Source: Saprospiraceae bacterium
Lineage (GTDB): Bacteria > Bacteroidota > Bacteroidia > Chitinophagales > Saprospiraceae
Length of the DNA stretch: 64,000 nt
Assembly (NCBI GenBank): GCA_016717145.1
Contig: JADKGD010000008.1
Span: forward strand, 1-64,000
Direction: 5' to 3'
The notes under the pieces were generated by a model that saw only the letters and a program-made list of their open reading frames with translations, searched no databases and was not told the origin of the DNA. Made by a program: the position numbers and the translations under genes. This document shows, piece after piece, positions 1 to 9,065 of this stretch (positions within the stretch are counted from its first letter, which is position 1; each line of letters begins with the position of its first letter).

Positions 1-125
1 AATTCTTTGCGTCTGGCAGATAGCACCACTTTATATCCTAGTCTTGCCCACTCAAAGGCCATAGCCTTGCCAATACCAGATGAAGCACCTGTTATCCAAA
101 CAACGTTTTCTTTCGTATTTGTCAT
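1..125 (-). CDS. Short-chain dehydrogenase/reductase, N-terminal part (runs off the window)
   Basis: Read on the minus strand from the ATG at 125-123, the 41 visible codons form the start of a Rossmann-fold SDR oxidoreductase. The cofactor motif TGASSGIG is at residues 12-19, behind a first beta strand (ENVVWI) and before a helix and second strand ending SARR. Basic residues at that place usually mean NADP(H) rather than NAD, which is inference. Catalytic Ser, Tyr and Lys lie outside the window, so substrate cannot be assigned. The gene sits downstream of a large palindrome (171-248) and has the same orientation as the following cassette-like genes. Confidence 0.8.
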   Translation of the reverse strand, partial: MTNTKENVVWITGASSGIGKAMAFEWARLGYKVVLSARRKE

Positions 126-165
126 TGCAAGTTTTATTTAGTTAAACTATTCGATTTTCAAGCTG

Positions 166-255
166 ACGCACAACGTCCAAGGCTATGTGACGGCTGCCTG
201 ATAAGGCAGATGGCATCATAGCCAATTGTGTGTCCAGAATGGACGTTGCTCGTCC
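166..255 (-). repeat. attC-like imperfect palindrome
   Basis: Outer arms CAACGTCCA (171-179) and TGGACGTTG (240-248) are perfect complements. Inner arms GGCTATG (181-187)/CATAGCC (217-223) and CTGCC (194-198)/GGCAG (205-209) nest inside them. A long interrupted stem-loop with a short outer core between genes is the shape of an integron attC recombination site. It precedes the minus-strand SDR gene, as expected for the site of the preceding cassette. The cores match the textbook RYYYAAC/GTTRRRY consensus only loosely. Confidence 0.55.
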
Positions 256-399
256 CTTCGAACACCCTTGTTAAAGTTAAAGAATTTTAATGACAAAGTC
301 AATGGGTTATTAATGAATAAAAATACAATAATAATAAAATATCCAAAGACGACCAAAAGATTTTATCAAAGAATTACTTAACCTTATCGAAGAGTTTGA

Positions 400-700
400 A
401 AGGATAAAACTAGTGAGGTGAAAGTCCTCATTGTGCTGGTCTTATGAGGGGAATAATTAGACAATGCTAAACCCATATGTTTACGAACTCAAGCACATAG
501 CAAGCAGCAAGGGCTTGTCAGGTGACTGATGGTCTGAAGTAAGCTGGACTGCAAAGACTTGTACCGAAGAACATGAACTGCATAGGAGGCTTTTAGGATT
601 GCCAAGGTAGTACATCATATATCAGGAAATTGGAAAGCTTGTCTACTACCATCAATTTAATCAATAAAAGGTTGACATTGGTAAACATCTACATTCCAAT
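400..700 (+). mobile_element. Group II intron fragment, 5' (domain I-like) part
   Basis: The stretch contains phrases typical of bacterial group II intron domain I: GAGGTGAAAGTCCTC near 415, then AGCAAGCAGCAAGGG near 500, a TCTGAAGTAAGCTGG stretch near 535, and GAAGAACATGAACTGCATA near 567. No intron-encoded protein and no domain V follow, so it is a truncated copy, read on the plus strand against the surrounding minus-strand genes. Boundaries are approximate. Bases 262-400 and 700-894 around it show no gene. The assignment rests on recalled family phrases, not on an alignment. Confidence 0.5.
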
Positions 701-894
701 CTCACCATTTTCAATTCGATGTTTGCGGCTGTGCCACATTTCCCTTACTGGCTAAATAAGAGTTAGTTCAGGCTTAATTTTTCATCAGCTTTTGAATAAT
801 TTTCATAATCTTTGCTCCAATTTAAGGATATTTATAGCTAAAAAATCCTTCTAGATTCATAATCTTGTAGGTTGTTAATTATTAATAGTCCGTC

Positions 895-1364
895 TTAGTC
901 CCATATTTGAGGTCTTTCAAGGCCAAGGGTCCGCAAATATGAAAGCATTTGCCCAGTATGAACTGCTTCGTGATAAGCTATTCGTTGCAAATAATCTCCA
1001 AGTCTTCTGCGTTGACTTTTTCTGAACGAATAATTTCAATCGTTGAAAAATCTGTTGGACTAAATTCATTTATCCTTTCCATAAAAGCCACTCTAAAAGG
1101 TTCAGCAAAGCCTAGTTCTGCGTCCAGGTCTGAATAAGTTCTGTTTGTCCAGGGTGAAACGTAGTCGCCTAAATTTCCTCTCTTGTTAACTATCATATGA
1201 AATAAGTGTTCGCCTTCTAAAACATGTCTTACCATTTCAAGGCAATTCATTGCGTTAATGTCTGGTCTCCAAAAATAATATTCTGGTGTAATTCCTCTCC
1301 AAATTTTTATACTTCGTCTTCTGATTTCTTCAAAGTTTAGTATTACAATTTCATTCTGTTTCAT
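895..1364 (-). CDS. DinB family protein (one frameshift)
   Basis: The first 128 residues (from the ATG at 1364) contain the DinB four-helix pattern with the first metal-ligand-like His in the helix MVRHVLEGEHLF. The frame then ends near 978, but translation continues in another frame as RIAYHEAVHTGQMLSYLRTL and stops at 895-897. HExxHxGQ plus YLR is the carboxy-terminal DinB signature, so this is one gene of about 155 residues with a one-base indel near 985-1000. DinB proteins are metal-dependent; many in this clade act as thiol transferases or damage-inducible proteins, but the activity cannot be told here. It is part of the minus-strand cassette series. Confidence 0.75.
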
Positions 1365-1502
1365 AATTCAATTGGTGTTTGTGGTTGTCCGTTAAAAAGC
1401 TTACCATCCAATAATGTTCTAAATATATTTGATTTAGTTGTTTTTTTTTGAAAGGTGTTTTCGCTTTTGAGAATGATATATTTTTCATAATAATCATTTA
1501 TT

Positions 1503-2012
1503 TTAAATTTTAGACAAGGCAATAAAATCAAATCGTTCTTTGCCAATTTCAAAAACATGTTTACCTATTTCTTTAAAATCATCTTTCTGATAAAATCTGA
1601 TGGCCCTTTCATTTGTTTCTAAAACGGATAACCAAATATTTTCAAATTTTAATTCTTCAGCTTTAATGATCATTTGATGTTGAAGTTCATATCCTATTTT
1701 CATGGATAAAAAGTCTTTTAATACATAAATTTTTTGTAATTGACATGAAGTGCTTTTTGGTAAAATTGAGATGATGAGTCTAGTTTCAATTTAGCATAAC
1801 CAACGGGCAATTTATTCACAAAAGCAAGCCAAAACAAATTTTGTTTTTGTGAGACTATTTTCAATTTTATCTACAGAAAATGTTTGGTCCAGGTAGTTTA
1901 ACAAATCTTGTTTATCACTAAATAAATGACCGAAAGTTTCACTAAAAGTGATTCTTCCTAATAGTGATATACAGGCAGCTTCATTTATTTTCGCTCTTCT
2001 AATTTCAATCAT
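1503..2012 (-). CDS. GNAT N-acetyltransferase (frameshifted)
   Basis: The start (2012, MIEIRRAKINEAACISLLG) and the end (ENIWLSVLETNERAIRFYQK...FDFIALSKI) are in different frames. The middle, recovered by frame changes near 1850 and 1740, reads WLAFVNKLPVGYAKLKL and QLQKIYVLKDFLSMKIGYEL. The order beta hairpin, QLQKIYVLKDF, then ERAIRFYQKDDFKEIG is the GNAT fold, with acetyl-CoA bound near the strand ending YVL. The length of about 168 residues is normal for the family. Substrate unknown. Whether the two or three indels are real or assembly errors cannot be told, although homopolymer runs occur at both sites. Confidence 0.7.
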
Positions 2013-2025
2013 TGTTTACTTTTTT

Positions 2026-2217
2026 TTAATTTACTGCATGTAAGACAACGGCACTTGATGCTCCAATAATAATAGGAAATGTTTGTATTAAAATTCCATA
2101 GAATACATATATTCCATTTGCCATAGCGGAGAATAGGCGTAGTTTGTATTCACCTTTTAAAGCCATAGAATACTAATTCAATATTAATGCAATATAACCT
2201 ACTATCGTTACAGCCAT
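2026..2217 (-). pseudogene. Small membrane protein remnant
   Basis: The minus-strand frame starting at 2217 begins MAVTIVGYIALILN and hits a stop, then continues in the same frame as MALKGEYKLRLFSAMANG and IYVFYGILIQTFPIIIG to the stop at 2026-2028. Two hydrophobic segments separated by a short basic stretch suggest a tiny two- or three-helix membrane protein. I do not recognise the family with certainty; the YGILIQTFPIIIG phrase is reminiscent of SemiSWEET-type or YgjV-type small membrane proteins. It may be translated only from the ATG at 2166 (46 codons). The start of the next gene downstream, GNAT, is 14 bases away. Confidence 0.4.
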
Positions 2218-2336
2218 AATTTTATACTAAAAATATAGCCCAAAACTATTATAGTAATAACAAAAACTATTATTCCTTACTTTCATTATCAACTTTTCTC
2301 TATGTTGTGAGAAGGCTTATTATAAACAATTTAAAT

Positions 2337-4235
2337 TCACTTTAGGTACTTAATAAACCAATCTACAATTTCAACAGTTGAGGTTATTCTGTTTTTCGTT
2401 TTTCGCCATCCATGACCTTCATCAGGAAAGAGAGTATAGTGAACCGGGATATTATTCTTTTTTAAAGCATCAACAACTTGTTCTGCTTCTATTACCGGAA
2501 CATTGGTGTCGTTTGCACCATGCTGTACTAATAAAGGCGTATTAATTAGAGATGCCTTATGTATTGGAGAAAGCTGTTTCAACATATCTGCTTGTGTAGC
2601 AGGGTCGCCATATTCTATCGTAGATATAGCTGCCATCCATGGTTCTGTTTTTTTAAAGAAGGTTTCAAAATTTACTACACCAAATAAGTTTGCTCCTGCG
2701 GCAAACATATCAGGATATTCAGTAACTCCTGCCATTACCATATATCCGCCATAGGAACCGCCCATTATACCTATCGCACCTTTTTTTGATGTACCTGAAC
2801 TAATTAAATAATCATAACATGCTTTAATATCTTTTACACTATTCACCCGTAACGGTCCGTTATCAAGGTTTACAAATTTTTTTCCAAAACCGGTTGACCC
2901 TCTTACATTAGGCAGGAAAAAAGCAATACCCTCTTTAGAAAGGGCTTGTGCTGTAGGATTTAAGGTCGGTACAGACTGTCCTTCAGGACCACCATGAAAA
3001 CTAATAACAGTTGGGAATGGTGCATCACCATGGCTTGGTTTATATAACCATCCACTCAACTTTAGCCCATCAAAAGAAGTAAATGTGACAAGTTCAGGTG
3101 CTACAAACTTGTTTAGCTGCACACCTGGGTGAGGGCTATCTGTAACTTTTTTAAACTGTTTAGATTGCATGGAATAAGTCCAAATATTGGAAGGTTCTTT
3201 TGACCCGCTTCCTGTGAAAACAATATTATTATCATCGGGTGAAAATGAAAAATTAGAACTTAGTTCAAATGGTAAACTAAGTTGGCTTATTTCTTCTTTA
3301 GCCTTTAAATCATAAAGCGTTATTTTACTTCTTCCGCTCTCATTCCAACCGAGTACGGCAATAGAACCAGCTTTATTCAGAGTAAGTCCTGCTAATTCGA
3401 TGTTATCCTTTTCGGAGAGTATTTTAATATTATTATTCTGCCAGATACCAAATGCAATAAGATCTCTATCCTTGTCAGACCCAAGGTACACTTCACCAGA
3501 ATTTGTTAGTTTCCCAAAAAAGTTACCTGGTCCGACATGTTCAGTTAATAGTTTTTGCTGCTTGGTCTTTAAGTCATATAAGTATAAATCGTTACTACCC
3601 CTGCTGGCGAGCTTAGTGAATAAAACTTTATTATTATCTCCGGAAAAATCGGTTATGCCACCAATGCCTTTACTTTTAACTTCGAGGTTATATTTTGCTT
3701 TCGCTACATTATAAATAAAAAAATCTACTCCTGTTTCATTCTGTTCGTTTGACCCAAAACTTAATAATGATCCATCTTTACTCCAAACGCCGAAAAAATT
3801 ATTTGTTTTCCCACCTTTAGTAATTTGTGTTACCTCACTACCATCGCTTTTCATAATATATATCTGTGTATTTAATCCGCCACCCGGTGCTAACTGAAAG
3901 GCGATTATATTTGCTTTAGGAGATGGAGTCATAGCCGTTACTGGGTCTGTAAATGCAGTAAGTTGAACTGGCCATCCACCTGATGAAGGAATTTTCCATA
4001 TTTGCGGTGAACCACTCATGTTGGATATAAAAATAATTTCTTGTCCATTGGCTGAATAATATGCCGACCCGCAAGATCCAATATTGGCTAATGCAATAAT
4101 CTGTTCCCTTAATTTTAGGGTGTCTGATTGTGAAAAACAAGATCCATATAAAAATAACAATATAAGTATCCTCAATGATGTAAAATAAGTCCTGTATGGA
4201 TTTCTGTTCTTGTTAAAAAATATTCTGTCTGTCAT
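2337..4235 (-). CDS. S9 family serine peptidase (acylaminoacyl peptidase type)
   Basis: This intact protein of 632 residues has a signal peptide (hydrophobic run LRILILLFLYGSCFSQ), so it is probably exported to the periplasm. Residues about 45-370 form a WD40/TolB-like propeller with repeated phrases such as IYIMKSDGSE and WSKDGS. The carboxy-terminal alpha/beta hydrolase carries the triad: Ser494 in GGSYGGYM, Asp576 in HGANDTNVP and His608 in DEGHGW. The family cleaves short peptides, often releasing amino-terminal residues. It is one of the larger genes of the minus-strand cassette series and has no metabolic link to its neighbours. The substrate is unknown. Confidence 0.9.
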   Translation of the reverse strand: MTDRIFFNKNRNPYRTYFTSLRILILLFLYGSCFSQSDTLKLREQIIALANIGSCGSAYYSANGQEIIFISNMSGSPQIWKIPSSGGWPVQLTAFTDPVTAMTPSPKANIIAFQLAPGGGLNTQIYIMKSDGSEVTQITKGGKTNNFFGVWSKDGSLLSFGSNEQNETGVDFFIYNVAKAKYNLEVKSKGIGGITDFSGDNNKVLFTKLASRGSNDLYLYDLKTKQQKLLTEHVGPGNFFGKLTNSGEVYLGSDKDRDLIAFGIWQNNNIKILSEKDNIELAGLTLNKAGSIAVLGWNESGRSKITLYDLKAKEEISQLSLPFELSSNFSFSPDDNNIVFTGSGSKEPSNIWTYSMQSKQFKKVTDSPHPGVQLNKFVAPELVTFTSFDGLKLSGWLYKPSHGDAPFPTVISFHGGPEGQSVPTLNPTAQALSKEGIAFFLPNVRGSTGFGKKFVNLDNGPLRVNSVKDIKACYDYLISSGTSKKGAIGIMGGSYGGYMVMAGVTEYPDMFAAGANLFGVVNFETFFKKTEPWMAAISTIEYGDPATQADMLKQLSPIHKASLINTPLLVQHGANDTNVPVIEAEQVVDALKKNNIPVHYTLFPDEGHGWRKTKNRITSTVEIVDWFIKYLK

Positions 4236-4532
4236 GAAAGTAAAGGTTTAAGTAATTGAATAATCCCACCAGCTTACACACAACACAAAGCAAAGTTGAA
4301 GAAAGCCCTCATTCTTGAGAATTGGATGACACAAAGTATTATAGGCGTCATCAATTTTGCCGATTGATTCTTATTTTTTGTATCGGCGAATCTTCAATTT
4401 TAATTTGACCGAAACCGGTATTTGAACGTAATGTAATGCTACTTTGGGACTTTGTAATCACTTTATGATATGTTCTGTATTTAAGTTCAAATTTAAGCAC
4501 GTTAATTTGATTTCATGATGTTTTGAGCAGTT

Positions 4533-4745
4533 TTAAATCTCGTCAAAAGTAGCAAGAAAAGCCATAAGCAATGGGGCAGGCAATCCTAATTCTTTGCCGA
4601 ACCAATTTTGGAAAAAATCTCTGAGTTCTTGGGAACTAAAGAATCTGAGAATAGATTGTCCCCCTATAATCATAGAATAACCAAGCCACAAGCGTGTAAT
4701 TAATAGATAAATGCTCCAAGTGGAATTAAAATTTAAACGGGTCAT
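4533..4745 (-). pseudogene. DoxX-like membrane protein, truncated
   Basis: The 70-residue frame (from 4745) reads like the amino half of a DoxX-family protein: a first helix with RLWLGYSMIIGG followed by an amphipathic stretch FQNWFGKELGLPAPLLMAFLA. The helix that normally continues as the second membrane segment is missing. The frame ends ATFDEI and no other frame in 4236-4532 continues it convincingly. It is therefore a fragment or frameshifted remnant. Bases 4236-4532 hold no other gene; an ACACAACAC stretch near 4267 and a palindrome-like area near 4330-4375 may be remains of a cassette boundary. Confidence 0.45.
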
Positions 4746-4782
4746 GACTTAATATTTTAATAGATAAGCTGGAAATGAGTTT

Positions 4783-4850
4783 GTCCTGAACTCAACCGCA
4801 TCAAGACTCAAATTAAAAGCTGAGCTTTTGCCAATGTTGTGTACAGCATT
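4783..4850 (-). repeat. attC-like element downstream of the glycoside hydrolase gene
   Basis: It begins six bases past the stop of the glycoside hydrolase gene. On the minus strand it starts with TACACAAC and contains the hairpin AAAAGCT/AGCTTTT (about 4814-4828). Its position right behind a minus-strand gene matches the other palindromes of this region. The outer arms are weak, so the call rests mainly on position. Confidence 0.35.
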
Positions 4851-4855
4851 ATTTT

Positions 4856-7507
4856 TTATTTTTCTATTATTCTCAAATAATCAAGCATTGCGGTATTTAC
4901 ATCAACATTCATATTATTATTCCAATCTTCAAAATGAATCTTCAATTTATTGATACCTGGTTTTAAAGAAACTTTCAGACTATTTGAAAAGCCCCATTCT
5001 GACCATTCGTCTTTTCCACGTTGCGGAAATACCAGTACGCCTTCGTAACTTTCATTAACACTCAAACTTCTGATAGCACATTTATTATCCGTATTCCAGG
5101 GTCCACTACCATTTGAATAATGAACGTCTATTAAATAGTCAGCATCTTTTTCAATCACTATTGTCAATTCGACAATCCTGTTATTATCGGTGCTAATCTC
5201 TACAAAACCTTTCCCGGAATAATTTGTATAGGGTAATTTTGACATGGTTGCGAAGTCTTCAATCTCCACTTTTTTAACGTTGTTAGCAAAAACAACCGGT
5301 TCACTCATAAATCCTTCGAAACCATTTTTATCCAAAGCACTTACGGTATAGGATGCATAATTATCAGCTTCAATTTTTAACAGTGTCTCTGTTGTTTGTT
5401 CTAAGAGTTGACCATTTTTATAAATCTTATATTCTTGCACATTTTCGATAGATTGCCATTTTAAGAGGTTACCATCCTTTGAAGCCAAAACGGTAGGTAA
5501 AGTAAATTGATTTTTGACAAGATTGATATCTTGATATGGAAATTCATTATTAGCCAATTCAATAGTTATGTTATGTTTGCCTGACCAATCTTTTGGGATG
5601 AAAGCATGATCAACATTTTTGCCATCTATTACTATGGCTTTTGTCTGAGTACCATGACCTTTTACCGTGATATTTAAGGTTGAGTTTCGATACTTAAAAT
5701 TTGATAAGGTTTTTGTGCCCCCGTAAACTTTTGGCACAACAGGATTTAAATACAAGCCATCTGACTTAAAATCCATTCCCATGAAAACCCGATGAACCAT
5801 TGCTAAGTTGCCTGCCATGCTCCATAACATTCTATCCGAATTGATTTCAGTACCCCAAAAGTCGCCTGTCTCGGCAACCATGTTTTCGTAATTGGTTAAA
5901 AATAATCCTCCTGCCCGATATAAACTTGCTAAACCGTGGTTCAAGACGGTTTCATTTCCAGTTTTAGCTGCTGCCCAATTCCAATAAGATTGGACAAAAG
6001 GCCAAATGCCATTGTTGTGATATGGAGGGATGCCTGGTATTTGCGGGTATATACAAGTTGCTCCATAATCGGTTAGTGGAGATTTTCCAATAATAGATGT
6101 TGCTTGCTCTTTATCGGCCACTCCAAATAAAATAGCTAAGGCTTCTCCTAATGCCTCATAGCGTGGAGACTGGATTAAATTATCTCTGCCATAAAGATAC
6201 TGGGCATAATAGCCTTTATCTTTCATCCAGAGATAATCATTAATACCTTTCTTTATGGTTGCTGCTCTTTCTTCATACACTTCATAAGGTTCCCCTTTTA
6301 TTTTTGCCATTTCTGATAATATGCGATTTACCTGATAGTGAACGACATTGGTTCCCAAATTTTGAGAAACATAAATATCTTTATTATCCATCCACTTTGG
6401 ATAAGTTTGTTCTCGCCAATCCAAAAAAGAAGATTCCCCTGAAGACATCCCTGTTTTAGAGTTATAAATGGTCTTGTAATCATCTTCTACAGTATTTTTA
6501 ATGATTGGATATACTTCATCTAACCATGTTTGGTCACCTGTTACCATAAAAATTTCCCAAGCTGCTAATACCCAAGTCGTTCTGTCAGACGAAACAGGCC
6601 AAGCGCCTCCGGAACCGGTATCTTGGATAATCCTGCCTCTCTTTACCTTTTTACGCAAACTAATTTTGCATACTTCCGGCTCAAGGATAGCAAAAGCAAG
6701 TAAAGTACTATAGCTCACATCTCTTGTCCAAACGCCTCCCCATTTTGCACCAGTCCGCAAGGTGCTGTCAGGTTCGATATTTTTTTTTGCCTCTTCAAGA
6801 GACAAATTGAATAAAGCATCAACTAAAGGTTGTTCCGAAACATATTTTGGTTTCATAGAAATATCTTCAGTTAATTTCCATTCTTTCTCTCTGCTTTCTT
6901 CATTATACGGATTTAATTTTACGGTTATACTATAAATATTCGGATTGTCAGTAGGGGATAATTTCAGGCCTTTGTTGTCCAGGTTCACAAAATCCCAGGT
7001 CAGGGGCTCAGAACCACCTGCTATATAAAATCCTTTAAAATCGTTTTTTGCAATTTTAGAACCATTATAAGATTCGTAATAGCCCTTTTCTTCAAACTGC
7101 TTTAATACATGAGATACATCTACCTTGAAGGAATATTCATAATTTGTTGGCAAATAGATTTTTGGTTGGTTTGAAAAAGGTAGAGGTTTATTGCCAAATG
7201 TAATGATGGGTGATTGATGTTCATCACCAATCGTAAGCCAATGGTCGACACCTGGGGGTAATTCATTGTCCTTTTCATTAATGCTGAATTTAAATTTAAT
7301 CTGTCTTGAAAAAGTAGTACTTGCCGGACTTTTGTAATTAGATTTTAAGTGCGTAGGAGAAACTACTTCAGTAACATTATCCCCTTGAACAACTTTATCC
7401 TTAAGAATTACAAATTTGTCTGATTGGTACATGCTTTTTTTCACTTTTACTAAACAACATGAAGTAAGCCCGATTAATGAAGTAAATAAGAGAATTTTTT
7501 TAATCAT
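4856..7507 (-). CDS. Secreted (lipoprotein) glycoside hydrolase of the six-hairpin class with C-terminal beta domains
   Basis: The start is placed at the ATG at 7507 (MIKKILLFTSLIGLTSCC), which gives a lipoprotein signal with lipobox LTSC. The longer open frame to 7678 reads into a recombination-site-like spacer. The protein has about 883 residues. An amino-terminal beta domain is followed by an (alpha/alpha)6 catalytic domain with WGGVWTRDVSYS, GGAWPVSSDRTTW, SSFLDWREQTYP and PYHNNGIWPFVQSYWNWAA. This style occurs in GH63/GH78/GH92-related inverting or Ca-dependent enzymes. A fibronectin-like and a carbohydrate-binding-like domain (IEDFATMSKLPYTNYSGKG) end it. The exact GH family and sugar are not assignable by eye. 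At 2.65 kb it is large for a cassette gene. Confidence 0.8.
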   Translation of the reverse strand: MIKKILLFTSLIGLTSCCLVKVKKSMYQSDKFVILKDKVVQGDNVTEVVSPTHLKSNYKSPASTTFSRQIKFKFSINEKDNELPPGVDHWLTIGDEHQSPIITFGNKPLPFSNQPKIYLPTNYEYSFKVDVSHVLKQFEEKGYYESYNGSKIAKNDFKGFYIAGGSEPLTWDFVNLDNKGLKLSPTDNPNIYSITVKLNPYNEESREKEWKLTEDISMKPKYVSEQPLVDALFNLSLEEAKKNIEPDSTLRTGAKWGGVWTRDVSYSTLLAFAILEPEVCKISLRKKVKRGRIIQDTGSGGAWPVSSDRTTWVLAAWEIFMVTGDQTWLDEVYPIIKNTVEDDYKTIYNSKTGMSSGESSFLDWREQTYPKWMDNKDIYVSQNLGTNVVHYQVNRILSEMAKIKGEPYEVYEERAATIKKGINDYLWMKDKGYYAQYLYGRDNLIQSPRYEALGEALAILFGVADKEQATSIIGKSPLTDYGATCIYPQIPGIPPYHNNGIWPFVQSYWNWAAAKTGNETVLNHGLASLYRAGGLFLTNYENMVAETGDFWGTEINSDRMLWSMAGNLAMVHRVFMGMDFKSDGLYLNPVVPKVYGGTKTLSNFKYRNSTLNITVKGHGTQTKAIVIDGKNVDHAFIPKDWSGKHNITIELANNEFPYQDINLVKNQFTLPTVLASKDGNLLKWQSIENVQEYKIYKNGQLLEQTTETLLKIEADNYASYTVSALDKNGFEGFMSEPVVFANNVKKVEIEDFATMSKLPYTNYSGKGFVEISTDNNRIVELTIVIEKDADYLIDVHYSNGSGPWNTDNKCAIRSLSVNESYEGVLVFPQRGKDEWSEWGFSNSLKVSLKPGINKLKIHFEDWNNNMNVDVNTAMLDYLRIIEK

Positions 7508-7674
7508 TGTTTGTGTTTTGTCTTGTTCCACATTTCGTTTCGCCGCTTTTCTAAGTTGCGAGCTTCGGAACCCTTTACTTTCTGCTAAAGTAATAATTCT
7601 AGCGGAAAATACGTCCTGATTGCAAAAGATATGCAATTTTGTAAAACGGCTGATAGCGGTTCGGGCTTCTGGTG
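7508..7674. other. Spacer between cassette genes
   Basis: No gene is supported here, although the downstream frame stays open through it. It contains CCGAACCGCTATCAGC (minus strand, near 7660) and GCAAAAGATATGCAATTTTG (plus strand, from 7621), the kind of short cores seen in the other intergenic palindromes. It may be a degraded attC-like site of the flavin-binding protein cassette. Confidence 0.35.
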
Positions 7675-8157
7675 TCATAAGTTTTCAGTCATTATACCCA
7701 AATTAATTTTCTCTGCTTTTGAAAAAGTTATTTCTCTTACAAATTCCATCTTGCCCCATAGATAATTATTCCCTTTAAACAATTTGGTTGTTCTCATTCT
7801 TGCATTTAGTCTTTTTATTTCAATATCTGTAGCTTTTCTTTTATCGCCAAGTTGTCCATAAAGTTTAATTGCAGGATAGCTGTTAAATTTTCCTTTGAAT
7901 AATGAAGTCAACCAAAAAAAAGTATTGCTGTTTACTGCTAAAACACATATATTTTTATGTTCTTTACTATTTTCTGGAAGTTTTGTAGGAACTTTTCAAG
8001 TAAAACCCTGTCTGATTGCTGTTTAGGAATAAAGAGCCAATTGGGGTTACTGTTGGATTGCCTTCATTGTCTACCGAAGCAAGGGAAACATGAAAATTTG
8101 TCCTGAAACATGTTGAAAATGCTTTCTTATTTCTATCCAATTTTTCTGAATGTCCAT
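7675..8157 (-). CDS. Pyridoxamine 5'-phosphate oxidase-like FMN-binding protein (frameshifted)
   Basis: From the ATG at 8157 the minus strand reads MDIQKNWIEIRKHF, then, after indels, NFHVSLASVDNEGNPTVTPI, GSLFLNSNQTGFY, HKNICVLAVNSNTFFWLTSL and FKGKFNSYPAIKLYGQLGDK, ending at 7675 with GIMTENL. Beta strands with ASVDNEGNPTVTPIGSLF and the KLYGQ strand are characteristic of the split-barrel FMN-binding fold. Three frames are needed, with changes near 8125, 7985 and 7965, two of them close to A or T runs. Such proteins are flavin reductases or general stress proteins; the exact role is unknown. Confidence 0.65.
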
Positions 8158-8328
8158 ATTGTTTATAGTCCTGATTAATATCTTTTTATTTAAGTTGTTT
8201 TTCTGGCAAATGCATCTTTTACTGTTAATCTCAAAATCCAAATACTTGATTTGTATATGTTAAGTTGTTGTGCAAGAGATACCAGTATTGGCGGAAATTT
8301 TTTATATAAATGCAGGCCGGATACCTCT

Positions 8329-8715
8329 TTAACTGATAATTGTAGCCGTATCCACAGCCTGGAAGAAATGGGTCATCTTTCCGTTGTTAATTTTCCAGAT
8401 ATGCGTAGCATTGGCTTTGAATGGATTACCTGTAGTTTTATTTGTTCCCTGATAATAGCCCATCATTACTACTTTATCATCTGTTCCAAATACTTCAGTT
8501 ACTGATATATTGAATCCATCAAAGAAAACAGGGAGATTCATAAAAACATTAGTTACTATAGCTTCTGGCCCTATGAAAATACCATCGCCTTTCACAAAAG
8601 GCATACCCTTGCATTCACGCCATTCAATTGCTGAGTCAAAAAGGGCTAATACAGCTTCCACATTGCCACTGAAAAAATGAGAATATGCCAGCTTAACTAA
8701 ATCTACATTTGTCAT
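8329..8715 (-). CDS. SnoaL-like / NTF2-fold protein
   Basis: The start is taken at the ATG at 8715 (MTNVDLVKLAYSHFFSGNVE), because the upstream in-frame residues lack family resemblance. The 128-residue protein has the cone-shaped alpha+beta SnoaL pattern: three amino-terminal helices, the segment IEWRECKGMPFVKGDGIFIG, a middle strand DKVVMMGYYQGTNKTTGNPF and a final strand ATHIWKINNGKMTHFFQAVD. NTF2-fold proteins of this size are small hydrolases, isomerases or ligand binders. It is a single-gene unit in the minus-strand series, with no visible operon partner. Confidence 0.75.
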   Translation of the reverse strand: MTNVDLVKLAYSHFFSGNVEAVLALFDSAIEWRECKGMPFVKGDGIFIGPEAIVTNVFMNLPVFFDGFNISVTEVFGTDDKVVMMGYYQGTNKTTGNPFKANATHIWKINNGKMTHFFQAVDTATIIS

Positions 8716-8813
8716 AATGATGTTATTAATGTTAGAAATAATGATGTGATATAAAGATAGTGGGGAAAGCACTTATGTTGAAAATAAAAGTATTCTTAGC
8801 CAACTACGTTATT

Positions 8814-8946
8814 TATGACACAAATTAATATTATTTTCTATAAGCTTAGAGTTTTTCTAATTTATTTATAATTAGAATACGGCAAGCCCGAACAAATCAA
8901 AGAATTTGCTACTAAGATGTTGGTCTACATGATCACTTGTATTTGA
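8814..8946 (-). repeat. Copy 1 of a duplicated cassette end
   Basis: This stretch is clearly homologous to 10,955-11,088, sharing for example ACACAAATTAATATTATTTT and a block that reads KFFDLFGLAVF on the minus strand here and KFVDLFGLAVF in the other copy. In this copy the reading frame has a stop right after LAVF and no intact gene remains. Both copies are followed on the right by a near-identical palindrome (9,009-9,043 and 11,379-11,413). It is a decayed second copy of the cassette at 10,989-11,282. Confidence 0.65.
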
Positions 8947-8998
8947 TGACGTACGACAGTGCTTCAAAGGAAGGAAGGGCCTGCGGCGGGGTGGGAAG

Positions 8999-9056
8999 GT
9001 TCAACAGTGCGTTCATCGCATATCCGCTGGACACGACGAACGCTTAGTTGTTAGCG
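8999..9056 (-). repeat. attC-like site, family copy 1
   Basis: The palindrome has arms GCGTTCATC (9009-9017) and GACGAACGC (9035-9043), with a G-U rich inner stem TATCC/GGACA around an AGC-type loop. On the minus strand it starts CTAACAACTAAGCG and ends CACTGTTGAAC, so the last core GTTGAAC fits GTTRRRY. It starts about ten bases after the stop of the minus-strand CPBP gene. Near-identical copies lie at 11,368-11,427 and 14,103-14,162, each right behind a different gene, which is the hallmark of cassette recombination sites. Confidence 0.7.
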
Positions 9057-9065
9057 GATGCCCTT

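Noticed and set aside
1361..1558. 65-codon minus-strand open frame between DinB and GNAT genes
   Set aside because: Overlaps the end of the GNAT gene and shows no family resemblance; bases 1,365-1,500 are spacer or a remnant.
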